Shown: positions 41,741-51,028, numbered from the stretch's first letter. The stretch is DNA of 64,000 nt from Diplocloster hominis (GCF_032380655.1 NZ_JAWDIY010000006.1:161717-225716); one strand, 5' to 3'. Translations and numbers: made by a program. The notes: generated from the sequence alone by a model not told the origin.

Positions 41741-43321
41741 ATGGAAAATTTGCCCAGAATTGATAGAAGGAACGGCGGTTTTTCTTTTCTGATAGGCGGC
41801 AGGCCTTATATCATGTTAGCGGCTGAGGTACATAACTCAGCATGTACCTCACGTACCTATATGCAGCAGGTGTGGAGAAAGGTAAGGGAATTAAATTGTA
41901 ATACGGTTTTGGCTCCGGTATACTGGGAGTTCATTGAGCCACAGGAAAACCATTTTGATTTTAATCTGGTTGAACAATTAATATCAGACGCAAGACGACA
42001 TAATATGAAATTAGTTTTACTATGGTTTGGAAGTTGGAAAAATGGACTTTCGACTTATGCCCCAAACTGGGTTAAGACGGATTTGACAAGATTTCCGAGA
42101 ACAGAAGATGAACATGGAGTGAAAACGAAGATTCTTAGCATGTTCCAAAGTCACCTGTTAACGGCAGAACTTAATTCCTTTTCAAATTTTATAAAATATG
42201 TAAAGCAGTTCGATGCTGATGAACAGACCGTTATAGCGGTACAAGTTGAAAACGAAGTAGGCATTTTAGGTTCAGCAAGAGATTATTCATCCGGCGCGAA
42301 TAAAGAATTTAGTAAAAATGTTCCGGATGAGCTACTGGAATATTTAAAGAACGTGGGAGATAATGGTTTCATCAACGGAATGTATGATTATGAAGATGCT
42401 TCGGACCGGTCATGGAGCAATGTTTTTCAAAAATATGCGGATGAAGCATTTATGTGCTGGCACTACGGATTACATATAAATAAACTGGCAAAATCCGGTA
42501 AAGAGTGCTATGCGCTGCCAATGTATACAAATGCCTGGCTGAAAGAATCTGAGGATGAAAGGCCAGGTTTTTATCCGAGCGGCGGACCGCTGCCAAAGAT
42601 GCTGGATGTTTGGAAGTGCGCCGCCCCTGATTTAGATGTATTGGCTCCTGATATTTATACATTTCAATTTGTAAAAGCCGCAGATTTATATAAAAGAAGC
42701 GATAACCCCTTATTTATACCGGAAACCCGCAGGGATAAATGGGCGGCTGCTCATTTGTATACGGCCGTAGGTACCTATCATGCGTTATGCTATGCACCGT
42801 TTGGAGCGGAAAGTATTGGTGAGGATAAGTCATTTATCACGCAGATCATACATACAAATTCGGAAGATAAAAATGTATCCAGTGAAACAGTAAAGGAATT
42901 TCTGACACAAAGTTATAAATTGTTCGGAAATATGATGCCGGTTATTACAAAATGCTATGGAACAGATAAAATGATAGGATTTAACCAGGATTGCGGCCAT
43001 ATGACGAAACATCTGAGACTGGGCAAATATCAGATAGCCATAGAATTTTATCATCCGGTCCAAGATGATAACGGATATATCCCGGGAGCCGGAATAGTAA
43101 TACAAAACAGCGAAAATGAATTAATCTTTGCAGGTTTTGGATACAGGGCTTATCCGGAAACGATAAATGCCGGTAAGCAGTTAGATTTTTTATCATTGGA
43201 AAAAGGTACGTATGATGAAAATGGCAATTGGATTAGATCTATGTATTTGAACGGGGATGAACAATATATACGGATGGAGGAAGAACCGGCAATATTAAAG
43301 GCTTTGTATTATGAATTTTAA
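41741..43321 (+). CDS. GH35-like beta-galactosidase with DUF5597-type C terminus
   Basis: 526 residues, no signal peptide. Barrel with acid/base Glu172 in AVQVENEVG and probable nucleophile Glu328 in FIPETRRD. The front part LAAEVHNSACTS then NTVLAPVYWEFIEPQ is typical of the GH42/GH35 superfamily branch that carries a DUF5597 domain; that domain would span about 350-520 (NAGKQLDFLSLEKG). It probably removes terminal galactose from imported fragments, complementing the GH35 at 32469. GGAGG 7 bases before the ATG belongs to the leader element. Confidence 0.82.
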   Translation: MENLPRIDRRNGGFSFLIGGRPYIMLAAEVHNSACTSRTYMQQVWRKVRELNCNTVLAPVYWEFIEPQENHFDFNLVEQLISDARRHNMKLVLLWFGSWKNGLSTYAPNWVKTDLTRFPRTEDEHGVKTKILSMFQSHLLTAELNSFSNFIKYVKQFDADEQTVIAVQVENEVGILGSARDYSSGANKEFSKNVPDELLEYLKNVGDNGFINGMYDYEDASDRSWSNVFQKYADEAFMCWHYGLHINKLAKSGKECYALPMYTNAWLKESEDERPGFYPSGGPLPKMLDVWKCAAPDLDVLAPDIYTFQFVKAADLYKRSDNPLFIPETRRDKWAAAHLYTAVGTYHALCYAPFGAESIGEDKSFITQIIHTNSEDKNVSSETVKEFLTQSYKLFGNMMPVITKCYGTDKMIGFNQDCGHMTKHLRLGKYQIAIEFYHPVQDDNGYIPGAGIVIQNSENELIFAGFGYRAYPETINAGKQLDFLSLEKGTYDENGNWIRSMYLNGDEQYIRMEEEPAILKALYYEF

Positions 43322-43361
43322 AATTGTACTTTCTGAGGGGCTGTAAAATAAGGCCAAAATA

Positions 43362-43412
43362 GGGAAACGACAGTTCCGGCAAAATGCCGGTTTTGTCGTT
43401 TCCCCATTTTAA
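43362..43412 (+). terminator. Terminator of the galactan operon
   Basis: Outer stem GGGAAACGAC (43362-43371) with GTCGTTTCCC (43395-43404), inner stem CCGGC/GCCGG, then CATTTTAAT. Compound hairpin right after the GH35-like gene. Confidence 0.75.
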
Positions 43413-43504
43413 TATATATAATATTTCTATGCCTTTTGTTTTGGAGTGTTGAGGGAAGAGGTCTTAATAAATCACCAACAGATTTTATATTTGAACACAA
43501 AATT

Positions 43505-43533
43505 TTGACAAATTAAACATAAAATGATCATAA
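43505..43533 (+). promoter_or_regulatory. Promoter of the NEW3-ABC operon
   Basis: TTGACA at 43505-43510 and TCATAA at 43528-43533, 17 bases apart, in AT-rich sequence. Leaves a leader of about 125 bases to the ATG at 43665. Confidence 0.45.
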
Positions 43534-43550
43534 AAAATTTGTAAAATATT

Positions 43551-43645
43551 GGTATCAGCTGAGGCCAACGAGATTACATAAAACGGGTAAAGCCCATATA
43601 GGTAACTGGAAACAAAAAGGAGACAGGTTCGAACCGAAAGTATCA
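43551..43645 (+). ncRNA. Candidate structured leader, weakly GEMM (c-di-GMP-I)-like
   Basis: Within the leader, AGGCCAAC ... GGGTAAAGCC ... AGGTAAC ... CAGGTT ... AACCGAAAG follows in order the landmarks of the GEMM riboswitch (AGGCAAACC, GACGCAAAGCC, GGTCTAAG, CGGGTTGCCGAA), but with differences in nearly every block. GGC/GCC and CTG/CAG stems can form. Could be a variant riboswitch or a chance likeness; a covariance-model search would decide. Confidence 0.3.
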
Positions 43646-43664
43646 TGGATGGAGAGGAAAAGAC

Positions 43665-44927
43665 ATGTTAGAAGAATTCGGTAATCCACGTGAAAAAATA
43701 TGCCCGACCGGGCATCCCTGCGCCCATGCCCAAAAGATGAATGTCCGGCAGCCGGCGTTTGAAAAGGTTTGGCTTTTTATTCTGCTCACCATGGCAGTGA
43801 CTGTATTTTTGCTTGCCTCGCCTATGAAGGCCTGGGCAGCAGGCGGACTGGAGATGAGCACCAGCTACCCGGGGATCACTGCGAAACCGGGAGAAAACTT
43901 AAGTTTTTCCGTAGTGCTTGAGAATACCCTGGGTTCCCCTCTGAATGCGGATCTGAGTGTGACTTCCATCCCGGACGGATGGGAGGGATATTTTAACGGC
44001 GGAGGCAATCAGGTCAGCCGGGTTCATGTGGGCACCGGTGATGAGGGCGCCACGGTAACGTTTAACGTAAAGATACCGGATGATGTGGCGGAGGGCACGT
44101 ATCCGATCAGCCTGCAGGCGGACGCAGGGGAAGGGATCGTATCCGCTATGGATCTGGTGATAAATGTAAATGAGGCGGCAGTGGGACAGAGTAGTTTTAC
44201 GTCCCAGTATCCGGAACTGCAGGGATCGCCGTCGACCAGCTTCAGCTTCAATACGACTCTGGCTAATAACGGGGCCACCGATCAGTCCTACAGCCTGTCT
44301 GCGCAGGCGCCTGATGGCTGGCAGGTACAGTTTAAACCCTCCGGCGAAACGAATCAGGTAGCCAGCCTGAACGTGGAGGCAGGACAGAGCCAGGGGATCG
44401 CTATTACGGTAACTCCGGCGGCGAATGCCACAGCCGGTGACTATAAGATTTCCTGTTCCGCGGCATCAGCGGGTGAGACTCTGTCCACGGATCTGACCGT
44501 GACAATCACAGGTACCTATGATCTCAGCCTGTCCACACCCAGCGGAAGGCTCAGCCTGGATGCCTATGCAAATAAGGAAACACCGATTACCTTGTCCCTT
44601 ACCAATAAAGGCAGCGCGGATCTTCAGAATGTGAGCCTGACCTCATCCGCTCCGGATGGCTGGAATGTCCGTTTTGAAACTCCGACGGTTGAGACACTGG
44701 CCGCCGGGAGCACGCAGGAGGTAACTGCCTATATTACTCCCGGCTCAGACGCCATAACTGGTGATTATGTCACTTCGATAAGCGCAGGCAGTTCTGAGAC
44801 ATCTGCCCAGGCCGACTTAAGAGTCTCCGTGAAGACCCATACGGTATGGGGATTCGTGGCAGTGATCATCATGATTGCCCTGGCAGGCGGCCTGGTTTAT
44901 GTATTCCGTAAATATGGGAGAAGATAG
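43665..44927 (+). CDS. Surface-anchored NEW3-domain (COG1470-like) protein
   Basis: 420 residues. One membrane segment or signal near 36-62 (VWLFILLTMAVTVFLLASP), three tandem beta-sandwich repeats of about 110 residues each (PDGWEGYF, PDGWQVQF and PDGWNVRF are equivalent positions), and a C-terminal membrane anchor (VWGFVAVIIMIALAGGLVYVF). This NEW3/CARDB-type architecture accompanies ABC exporters in many Firmicutes. Next gene starts 3 bases later. The front Cys/His stretch (ICPTGHPCAHAQ) is unusual. Function unknown. Confidence 0.75.
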   Translation: MLEEFGNPREKICPTGHPCAHAQKMNVRQPAFEKVWLFILLTMAVTVFLLASPMKAWAAGGLEMSTSYPGITAKPGENLSFSVVLENTLGSPLNADLSVTSIPDGWEGYFNGGGNQVSRVHVGTGDEGATVTFNVKIPDDVAEGTYPISLQADAGEGIVSAMDLVINVNEAAVGQSSFTSQYPELQGSPSTSFSFNTTLANNGATDQSYSLSAQAPDGWQVQFKPSGETNQVASLNVEAGQSQGIAITVTPAANATAGDYKISCSAASAGETLSTDLTVTITGTYDLSLSTPSGRLSLDAYANKETPITLSLTNKGSADLQNVSLTSSAPDGWNVRFETPTVETLAAGSTQEVTAYITPGSDAITGDYVTSISAGSSETSAQADLRVSVKTHTVWGFVAVIIMIALAGGLVYVFRKYGRR

Positions 44928-44929
44928 CT

Positions 44930-45946
44930 ATGGCTGATAATCATGCGATCATACAAATGAATGGTCTGACCAAAAAGTATGGCGAAAAAGCAGCGGTGAA
45001 TCAATTAAACTTAAAAATCGCCCGGGGAGAAGTGTTCGGCCTGCTGGGACCAAATGGGGCAGGTAAGACGACCACTACCCTGATGCTGCTGGGGCTGACG
45101 GAGCCCAGCGGAGGCACTGCCTTTATCGACGGCAAAGACTGCACCAGGAATCCCATCGAGGTGAAACGCATCGTAGGCTATCTGCCGGATAATGTAGGCT
45201 TCTACGCGGACATGACCGGCCGGGAAAACCTGCGGTTTACGGGACGCCTGAACGGAGTTGGGGAACAGGAACTGGAAGAACGGATCGACCAGCTGCTCAA
45301 ACGGGTAGGCATGACAGAAGCGGCGGATCAGAAAACGGCGACTTACTCCAAAGGGATGAAGCAGAGACTGGGAATCGCAGACGTACTGATGAAAGACCCT
45401 CAGGTGATCATACTGGATGAACCCACCAACGGCATTGATCCGGAAGGGATGCACGAACTGCTGATCCTGATACGGGAGCTGGCCGAAAAAGATAAACGTA
45501 CGATTATGATATCCTCCCATCAGCTCTACCAGATTCAGCAGGTCTGTGACCGGGTTGGGATATTTGTCCAGGGTAATCTGATCGCCTGCGGGCGCATCGA
45601 AGAACTGGGGAAACAGATTCTGAAGGATGGTTACTACCGGTTGGAGATTAAGGCAGAACCTGAGGATGAACGGCTGCTGGAACTGATTCAGAGCGTGTAT
45701 GGAGTGGAAGAGATCGAGAATAGTGCGGATGGACTGATCGTGCGTTCCAATCAGGATATCCGGGAACAGATCTCCAGGATAATCGTATTAAACGGCTATA
45801 AGCTGCTTCATTTACGCCAATGCGGTCAGGATCTGGATGAAATCTACAGACGCTATTTTGAGAAGGCAGGTCAAAAGAATGGAGACAATAGAAACAAAAA
45901 GAAAATTCGGAAAATTATGTCCCTGGGCCGGCAGGATGGCGAATAG
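44930..45946 (+). CDS. ABC transporter ATP-binding protein (NatA/CcmA type)
   Basis: 338 residues. Walker A GPNGAGKTTTTLM near 40, signature YSKGMKQRLGIA, Walker B VIILDEPTNGIDPEG, switch His in ISSHQL. C-terminal extension of about 100 residues as in Nos/Nat-type exporters. It pairs with the permease that starts inside its 3' end. The three-gene unit (NEW3 protein, ATPase, permease) looks like one export machine. Confidence 0.92.
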   Translation: MADNHAIIQMNGLTKKYGEKAAVNQLNLKIARGEVFGLLGPNGAGKTTTTLMLLGLTEPSGGTAFIDGKDCTRNPIEVKRIVGYLPDNVGFYADMTGRENLRFTGRLNGVGEQELEERIDQLLKRVGMTEAADQKTATYSKGMKQRLGIADVLMKDPQVIILDEPTNGIDPEGMHELLILIRELAEKDKRTIMISSHQLYQIQQVCDRVGIFVQGNLIACGRIEELGKQILKDGYYRLEIKAEPEDERLLELIQSVYGVEEIENSADGLIVRSNQDIREQISRIIVLNGYKLLHLRQCGQDLDEIYRRYFEKAGQKNGDNRNKKKIRKIMSLGRQDGE

Positions 45947-46919
45947 AGGAAAGGACGGGGCCCATGCGGAAAGCAGGAGCAGCGGGCTTATGGTGCTCTA
46001 CCGCAAAGAGATGTCGGATCACATGCACAGCAAAAGGTTCCTGATCATACTGCTGCTGATCCTGATCACGAGCCTTGCCAGTCTCTACGGCGCTTTGTCC
46101 GGCATACAGGATGCGATCAAGGACAGCAGTGATTTTATTTTCCTTAAATTATTTACAACCAGTGGAAAATCCATTCCTTCCTTCGTATCCTTTATCGCGC
46201 TGCTGGGGCCTTTCGTGGGGCTTACGCTGGGCTTCGACGCCATCAATAACGAGCGGACCAGCGGGACGCTCAACCGCCTGGTCTCCCAGCCGATCTACCG
46301 GGACGCTGTGATCAACGGAAAATTCCTGGCCGGTTATACGGTTATCGTAATTATGGTTTTCTCTATGGGAATTCTGATCGGTACTGCGGGCCTGGTCAGC
46401 ACGGGAATCGCTCCCAGCGGGGAAGAACTGGTCAGGTTGTTTGTGTTCCTGATTTATACCACAGTTTATATCGCTTTTTGGCTGGCGTTAGCGATTCTGT
46501 TCTCTGTGCTGTGCAAGCATGCGGCCACGTCCGCTTTGGCAGTGATCGCGATATGGCTTTTCTTTGCTATTTTCATGAGCCTTCTGGCGGGAATTATAGC
46601 AAACGGGCTGTTCCCAACGGAGAACGCCACTTCCATGCAGACGGTTATACAAAATTATACCTGGAATCAGAATCTGAACCGGCTGTCCCCGTATTATCTC
46701 TACAGTGAAGCGGTATCCACGATCCTGAATCCCAGTGTGCGGACCGTCAGTGTCGTCACGGTCAATCAGCTGTCTGGAGCCGTGGCAGGATACCTTCCTC
46801 TGGGACAGAGCCTGCTTCTGATCTGGCCGCATCTGGTGTGGCTTCTGGCGTTGACAATGATTGTGTTCGCCATCTCTTATGTTTGCTTTATGCGGCAGGA
46901 GATCCGGTCGGGTCAGTAG
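45879..46919 (+). CDS. ABC-2 type transporter permease
   Basis: About 346 residues with six membrane segments (first at LIILLLILITSLASLYG). FDAINNERTSGTLNRLVSQPI is the conserved cytoplasmic loop of the NosY/ABC-2 family. The start is uncertain: ATG 45879 (GGCAGG upstream) is used here; 45837 and 45936 are alternatives. It overlaps the ATPase gene in another frame by 68 bases, unusual in length but common in direction for coupled ABC genes. Confidence 0.82.
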   Translation: METIETKRKFGKLCPWAGRMANRGKDGAHAESRSSGLMVLYRKEMSDHMHSKRFLIILLLILITSLASLYGALSGIQDAIKDSSDFIFLKLFTTSGKSIPSFVSFIALLGPFVGLTLGFDAINNERTSGTLNRLVSQPIYRDAVINGKFLAGYTVIVIMVFSMGILIGTAGLVSTGIAPSGEELVRLFVFLIYTTVYIAFWLALAILFSVLCKHAATSALAVIAIWLFFAIFMSLLAGIIANGLFPTENATSMQTVIQNYTWNQNLNRLSPYYLYSEAVSTILNPSVRTVSVVTVNQLSGAVAGYLPLGQSLLLIWPHLVWLLALTMIVFAISYVCFMRQEIRSGQ

Positions 46920-46936
46920 AGAAGATCAATTCAAAG

Positions 46937-46975
46937 AATAGCATGCAAGCCTTTAAAGCTTGGATGCTATTTTTT
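46937..46975 (+). terminator. Intrinsic terminator of the NEW3-ABC operon
   Basis: AATAGCATGCAAGC pairs with GCTTGGATGCTATT (one mismatch), followed by a six-T run. The following 47000-47243 stretch holds no gene, only AT-rich promoter-like sequence. Confidence 0.85.
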
Positions 46976-47243
46976 GATGCCGGAAATGGGCTTGGATACA
47001 TATTTTTTTCTTGCAATTCTTAATTTCTTGTAATATAATAATGACATGACATAGTGACAAAAGAAAAAATGTACATAATGCAGGAAAAATATTCGACAGA
47101 TATTCGCAGGCATTAAAATTAGCAGCCTCGAAATGCCTTGCGGACTATTTTTACATGCTACACAGAAGCGGCAAGAAACTACCCCTAAGTACTCATAGAG
47201 ATCATAATTATTGAAAAATAAAAACCCAGGAGGTAAAGAAAAA

Positions 47244-48248
47244 ATGACAGAAAGTATAGCATCAAGAAAAGTCACCAGAATCCCGCTGAGTGTAGGTGAA
47301 GCATACTTAGACGCAGCGTGGCTCAACAATCTGCGGGAAAACAACAAGACAAAGAAAATCTACGATGTGGACCCCTTCGTGGAGGTCTACCAGTTCCGTG
47401 AGAACTTCTACGGCCTGCTGACGAATCTGCTGGATGGGCATAACAATTTCGTGTGGATGTACCTGATCATAGGTCCGGAAAAAGCCATGTTAATCGACAC
47501 CAGCTTCGGCCTTGGCAACTTAAAAGGCCTGGTAGATGAGATCAGCGGAGGAAAGCCGGTGATTCTTGTGAATACCCACTGCAGCTGTGACCATTCTTAT
47601 GGAAACTGTCAGTTTGACAAGGCATATGGTCATGTGGACCTGGTGGATGATATGAACTGGAAGCAGGACCCGGGCATCTGGGATTATTTGTTTGATGACA
47701 ACGGAAAGAGCATCTGGGTAGATTTTGACCGCAAAGATATTATACCTTTTAAGAAATATGAATTTGTAGGCGTTCCCGACGGCTACGTGTTCAACCTGGG
47801 GGAAGACTATGACGTGGAGCTGATCTGGCTTCCGGGACATCAGCCCGGACATGCAGGCTACCTGGATAAGAAGAACCGTATCCTGATCGCAGGGGATGCA
47901 ATCTGCGGCAGCGGCGTGGGCTTAAGCGGCGGCAGTGATTTCTTCGCGGATGAGCATCATGCGCGTGACCGGTTCCAGGGCAGCACGATCCCTTCCGAAG
48001 ATTCCCGCAGAACCGTGACGGCATACCGGGATTCCCTGGTGAGAACGGCGAAACGTATGGATGAATTTGATTATATTTTCGGAGGCCATGGAACCAACGA
48101 CCTGGATAAAAATATTCTCCTGTCTATTATCGAGGCATGTGATAAGATAATCGCTGATCCGGCCTGCTACGATTATAAGAATGGGGACCGGCTTCAGAAG
48201 ATGGTCAGAGGCTGGGCTTCTATCGGGTACTATGAAAACGGGATCTGA
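47244..48248 (+). CDS. Metallo-beta-lactamase-fold hydrolase with altered metal motif
   Basis: 334 residues. The motif reads NTHCSCDH (residues 110-117), where the usual HxHxDH has Ser114 in place of the second His. LPGHQPGHAGYL, the AGDAICG Asp and the C-terminal GGHGTND are kept. Likely still binds at least one metal. A stretch VYQFRENFYGLLTNLL precedes the fold. AGGAGG is 12 bases before the ATG. The next gene (MATE pump) starts 10 bases after its stop. Confidence 0.82.
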   Translation: MTESIASRKVTRIPLSVGEAYLDAAWLNNLRENNKTKKIYDVDPFVEVYQFRENFYGLLTNLLDGHNNFVWMYLIIGPEKAMLIDTSFGLGNLKGLVDEISGGKPVILVNTHCSCDHSYGNCQFDKAYGHVDLVDDMNWKQDPGIWDYLFDDNGKSIWVDFDRKDIIPFKKYEFVGVPDGYVFNLGEDYDVELIWLPGHQPGHAGYLDKKNRILIAGDAICGSGVGLSGGSDFFADEHHARDRFQGSTIPSEDSRRTVTAYRDSLVRTAKRMDEFDYIFGGHGTNDLDKNILLSIIEACDKIIADPACYDYKNGDRLQKMVRGWASIGYYENGI

Positions 48249-48258
48249 TATTAAATTT

Positions 48259-49629
48259 ATGAAAAATCAGACAGATACAAAAAAGTGGGGCCTTGATCTT
48301 ACAGAGGGCCCTATTTTTAAAAGTCTGGCCGTGTTCACCATACCGATTATAGTATCGGGCCTGATTCAGCAGCTGTATTCGGTGGTGGATCTGATTATTA
48401 TCGGGATGTTTTTGGGGAACGCGGGGACTGTGGGGGTTTCGGCGGGAGGTGAGGTATCTGATCTTGTGACACCGGTGGCGCTGGCTTTTTCGAGTGCAGG
48501 ACAGATCTACATTGCCCAGATCACCGGGGGAAAGATGGAAGAACGAATCAGGAGCGCGGCGGGAACGCTTTTGTCTGTGATGCTTATATTGGCATGTGGT
48601 TTTATGTTGATAAGCCTGGTTTTTCATAAGCCGATTTTGACGCTGCTGAACTGCCCGGAGGATGCAATGGGGCAGGCGGCTGCCTATATGTGGATTACAG
48701 CACTTGGGATACCATTTATTTTTGGGTATAATGCAGTCTGCGGTATTCTGCGGGGGATGGGGGAGTCGAAAAGTCCGATGTATTTTATTGTTATAGCGGC
48801 TGTTGTGAATATTCTGCTGGACGTACCTTTTGTAGCAGTTTTTCATTGGGGAGCGGCCGGGACCGCGGCGGCGACGGTTATCGCGCAGCTGCTTTCTTTT
48901 CTGGCGGCTGTTTTCTTTCTGTACCGGCACGAAGATCAGCTGGGACTGGAGCTTGATGTCTCAGCTTTTCGGATTAACCGCCGGGATCTCAAGGTTCTTC
49001 TGGCTCTGGGAATCCCTCAGGCTGTTCGCTCTTCCCTGGTACGGGTTTCCATGTTCTGGGTGAACAGGAATGTGAATGCTTATGGGGTTGTGGTGTCGGC
49101 AGCCAACAGCATCGGCAACAAACTTCTGAAATTTACGGATATATTTTCCGGAGCGCTTCAGCAGGCGGCGGCAGTCATCATAGGCCAGAATCTGGGGGCC
49201 GGAAAACAGGAGCGGGTTAAGAAGTTTGTATGGTGTACGTTTACCTCAGCATTTGGGATCGCCGCGCTGATATCCGCCGTGTTTATACTGTTACCAAAAC
49301 CGATCTTCGGGATTTTTACCGGGGACAGGGAAGTGCTGGAGCTGGGTGCTGTATATTTGCGGATTATGGCAGCTCATGTTTTGTGGTCGGCGGCGATTGC
49401 CGCGTTTCAGGCGGTGGTGGTAGGAAGCGGTTTTGCTTCCCTTAATTTTATGATTGGTATATTGGACGGAGTGTTATGTAAAGTGGGGTTAAGTGTTTTG
49501 TTTGTCTATGGAATGGGACTGGGCGCTGTTGGCTTTTTTGCGGGAACCGCCTGGTCACGCGCACTGCCTACGGTTATATGTTTTCTGTATTTTTGCGGAG
49601 GACGCTGGGCACAGAGGAAGCTGTTGTGA
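48259..49629 (+). CDS. MATE-family efflux transporter
   Basis: 456 residues with 12 membrane segments. TIPIIVSGLIQQLYSVVDLIIIG near residue 25 and its second-half counterpart around GIPQAVRSSLVRVSMFWVN are MATE landmarks. Sodium- or proton-driven export of cationic compounds is the family role. ATG 48259 gives the usual length; ATG 48232, overlapping the upstream gene, is possible. No clear ribosome binding site at either. Confidence 0.88.
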   Translation: MKNQTDTKKWGLDLTEGPIFKSLAVFTIPIIVSGLIQQLYSVVDLIIIGMFLGNAGTVGVSAGGEVSDLVTPVALAFSSAGQIYIAQITGGKMEERIRSAAGTLLSVMLILACGFMLISLVFHKPILTLLNCPEDAMGQAAAYMWITALGIPFIFGYNAVCGILRGMGESKSPMYFIVIAAVVNILLDVPFVAVFHWGAAGTAAATVIAQLLSFLAAVFFLYRHEDQLGLELDVSAFRINRRDLKVLLALGIPQAVRSSLVRVSMFWVNRNVNAYGVVVSAANSIGNKLLKFTDIFSGALQQAAAVIIGQNLGAGKQERVKKFVWCTFTSAFGIAALISAVFILLPKPIFGIFTGDREVLELGAVYLRIMAAHVLWSAAIAAFQAVVVGSGFASLNFMIGILDGVLCKVGLSVLFVYGMGLGAVGFFAGTAWSRALPTVICFLYFCGGRWAQRKLL

Positions 49630-49687
49630 CGGAAATGGCTTGAGCCTGGTTTTTTGATGGGAGGAAAGAAAGGACTGTTCATAATGG

Positions 49688-49734
49688 AAAAAGGCTGTCG
49701 TGCCAGCTGAAATGTGCTGGTCGGCAGCCTTTTG
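49688..49734. terminator. Intrinsic terminator between MATE and GntR genes
   Basis: AAAAAGGCTGTCG pairs with CGGCAGCCTTTT with a short GCCAGC/GCTGG inner stem. Lies between converging genes and can serve both strands. Confidence 0.8.
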
Positions 49735-49777
49735 GCTCAGAATGGAATAATCTTCTATAAAGGATGCGGACAGTCAG

Positions 49778-50557
49778 TTACGAATGTTCCGCTGAATTCT
49801 GATCCAGTATAATTTCAAAATGCAGACGGCTCTGGTCCCCGCGGCAGTAAGCGTTGGAATACTCGACCACTTCCCCGCGGCTGTTGTAGCCGATATTGGT
49901 AAAGAAATGAATGGGACTCCCCTGCTTCACCCCCAAAATCTCCACATCGGCCAGGTCGGCGGGGATGGCCTCGCAGGTCCGTGATATCCGGCAGACCCGG
50001 GTATCCTCATGCAGCGCCAGCACTTCATGCAGCCCTTCCTTCATGAAATCGTGCTCCAGAACATAGCTGCAGCTGCCGATGGGCAGGTATGTAATAACAC
50101 GGACGATGGGTTTACCGTCGGCACAGCGTTTCCGGTAGAGGCATACGGCCCGGTCGCTGGAAGCAGCCGGATAGAATTTGGCGATATGCTGCGGCATCTG
50201 CACCACGCTTAAACTGATCACTTCGGTGCTGGGAACCCGGCCGCTGCGTATGATTTCTTCATTGTTGGGAGCATTGAAGGATTGGGCGCGCCGGACATAA
50301 TCCTGATCAATTTTGGGTTTTGACACAAAGGTTCCCTTACTTTTAATACGGTATAATTTACCTTCCTGTACCAGTTCGGTAATAGCCTGGCGCACTGTGG
50401 TGCGGCTGATACCGAACATCTCGATCAGTTCATTTTCGGTGGGAATCATGCTGCCGACCGGAAAGGTCCCTGCTTCCATTTCTTCCAATATCATCTTCTT
50501 TAACTGGAAATAAAGTGGGACGGGAATCGATTTGTCCAGCTGTTTATCCTTTAGCAT
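49778..50557 (-). CDS. GntR/HutC-family regulator with UTRA sensor
   Basis: 259 residues. Winged helix at about 10-75 (FQLKKMILEEMEAGTFPVGSMIP; LIEMFGISRTTVRQAITELV; GTFVSKP), then the UTRA ligand domain (about 95-250, VCLYRKRCADGKPIV and the YSNAYCRGDQSRLHFEI ending). Start at 50557 (AGGAG 8 bases upstream) rather than TTG 50563. It diverges from the dipeptide/oligopeptide-type operon and probably controls it. Confidence 0.9.
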   Translation of the reverse strand: MLKDKQLDKSIPVPLYFQLKKMILEEMEAGTFPVGSMIPTENELIEMFGISRTTVRQAITELVQEGKLYRIKSKGTFVSKPKIDQDYVRRAQSFNAPNNEEIIRSGRVPSTEVISLSVVQMPQHIAKFYPAASSDRAVCLYRKRCADGKPIVRVITYLPIGSCSYVLEHDFMKEGLHEVLALHEDTRVCRISRTCEAIPADLADVEILGVKQGSPIHFFTNIGYNSRGEVVEYSNAYCRGDQSRLHFEIILDQNSAEHS

Positions 50558-50719
50558 ATCCAATCACTCCTGATTTAATATCGTTATTTACGATTAATAT
50601 TATTATAGCGGACCGGAATAGGGTTCGCAAGTTTTTAGTTACGGGTGTGTTATGAGTATGAGTGATATGTTCTGCACATAGTAGCTCCACTATGTAAAGA
50701 ACGATTTACCATTTACTAT

Positions 50720-50763
50720 AAGGTCTTATCATACTTTGATATAATGTAATAACAAAAGACCTT
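50720..50763. promoter_or_regulatory. Inverted repeat AAGGTCTT / AAGACCTT flanking a TATAAT
   Basis: AAGGTCTT at 50720-50727 and AAGACCTT at 50756-50763, with GATATAATG between. May be an operator pair or a loop around a promoter upstream of the gntR gene. Lies in the long gap 50558-51347. Confidence 0.4.
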
Positions 50764-50844
50764 AAAGTTATTTTATCACAGTTGATTTTAATGTCAAGTT
50801 TTAATATAGAAAAGCTTGAAATTCAAGTTACCATTCACCGCCAT

Positions 50845-51028
50845 TGGGAGGGGACTGGCATCTTTCGGCAGTAAAGCCAACTTTTACAGCAGCTGCGCGG
50901 AGAAAAGGGCCTGTCCCCGGATGCCGGTCTGTTCGAGGAAAATAAGCGCCTTCTTCCCCGGATGCCTAACGATACCGGCTAACATCCGGGGACAGGCCCC
51001 TTTCTCCCCGCAGCTGCTGTAAAAGTTT
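50845..51028. repeat. Large palindrome, family B copy 1
   Basis: Arms 50879-50927 and 50975-51028 pair almost completely (AACTTTTACAGCAGCTGCG; GGGCCTGTCCCCGGATG). A conserved front block GGGAGGGGACTGGCATCTTT lies at 50845-50864, outside the palindrome. The same front block and arms recur at 63831-64000. Confidence 0.9.

Noticed and set aside
43625..43640. tRNA remnant because of GGTTCGAACC
   Set aside because: The T-loop-like string stands alone; no acceptor, D or anticodon arms can be drawn around it.
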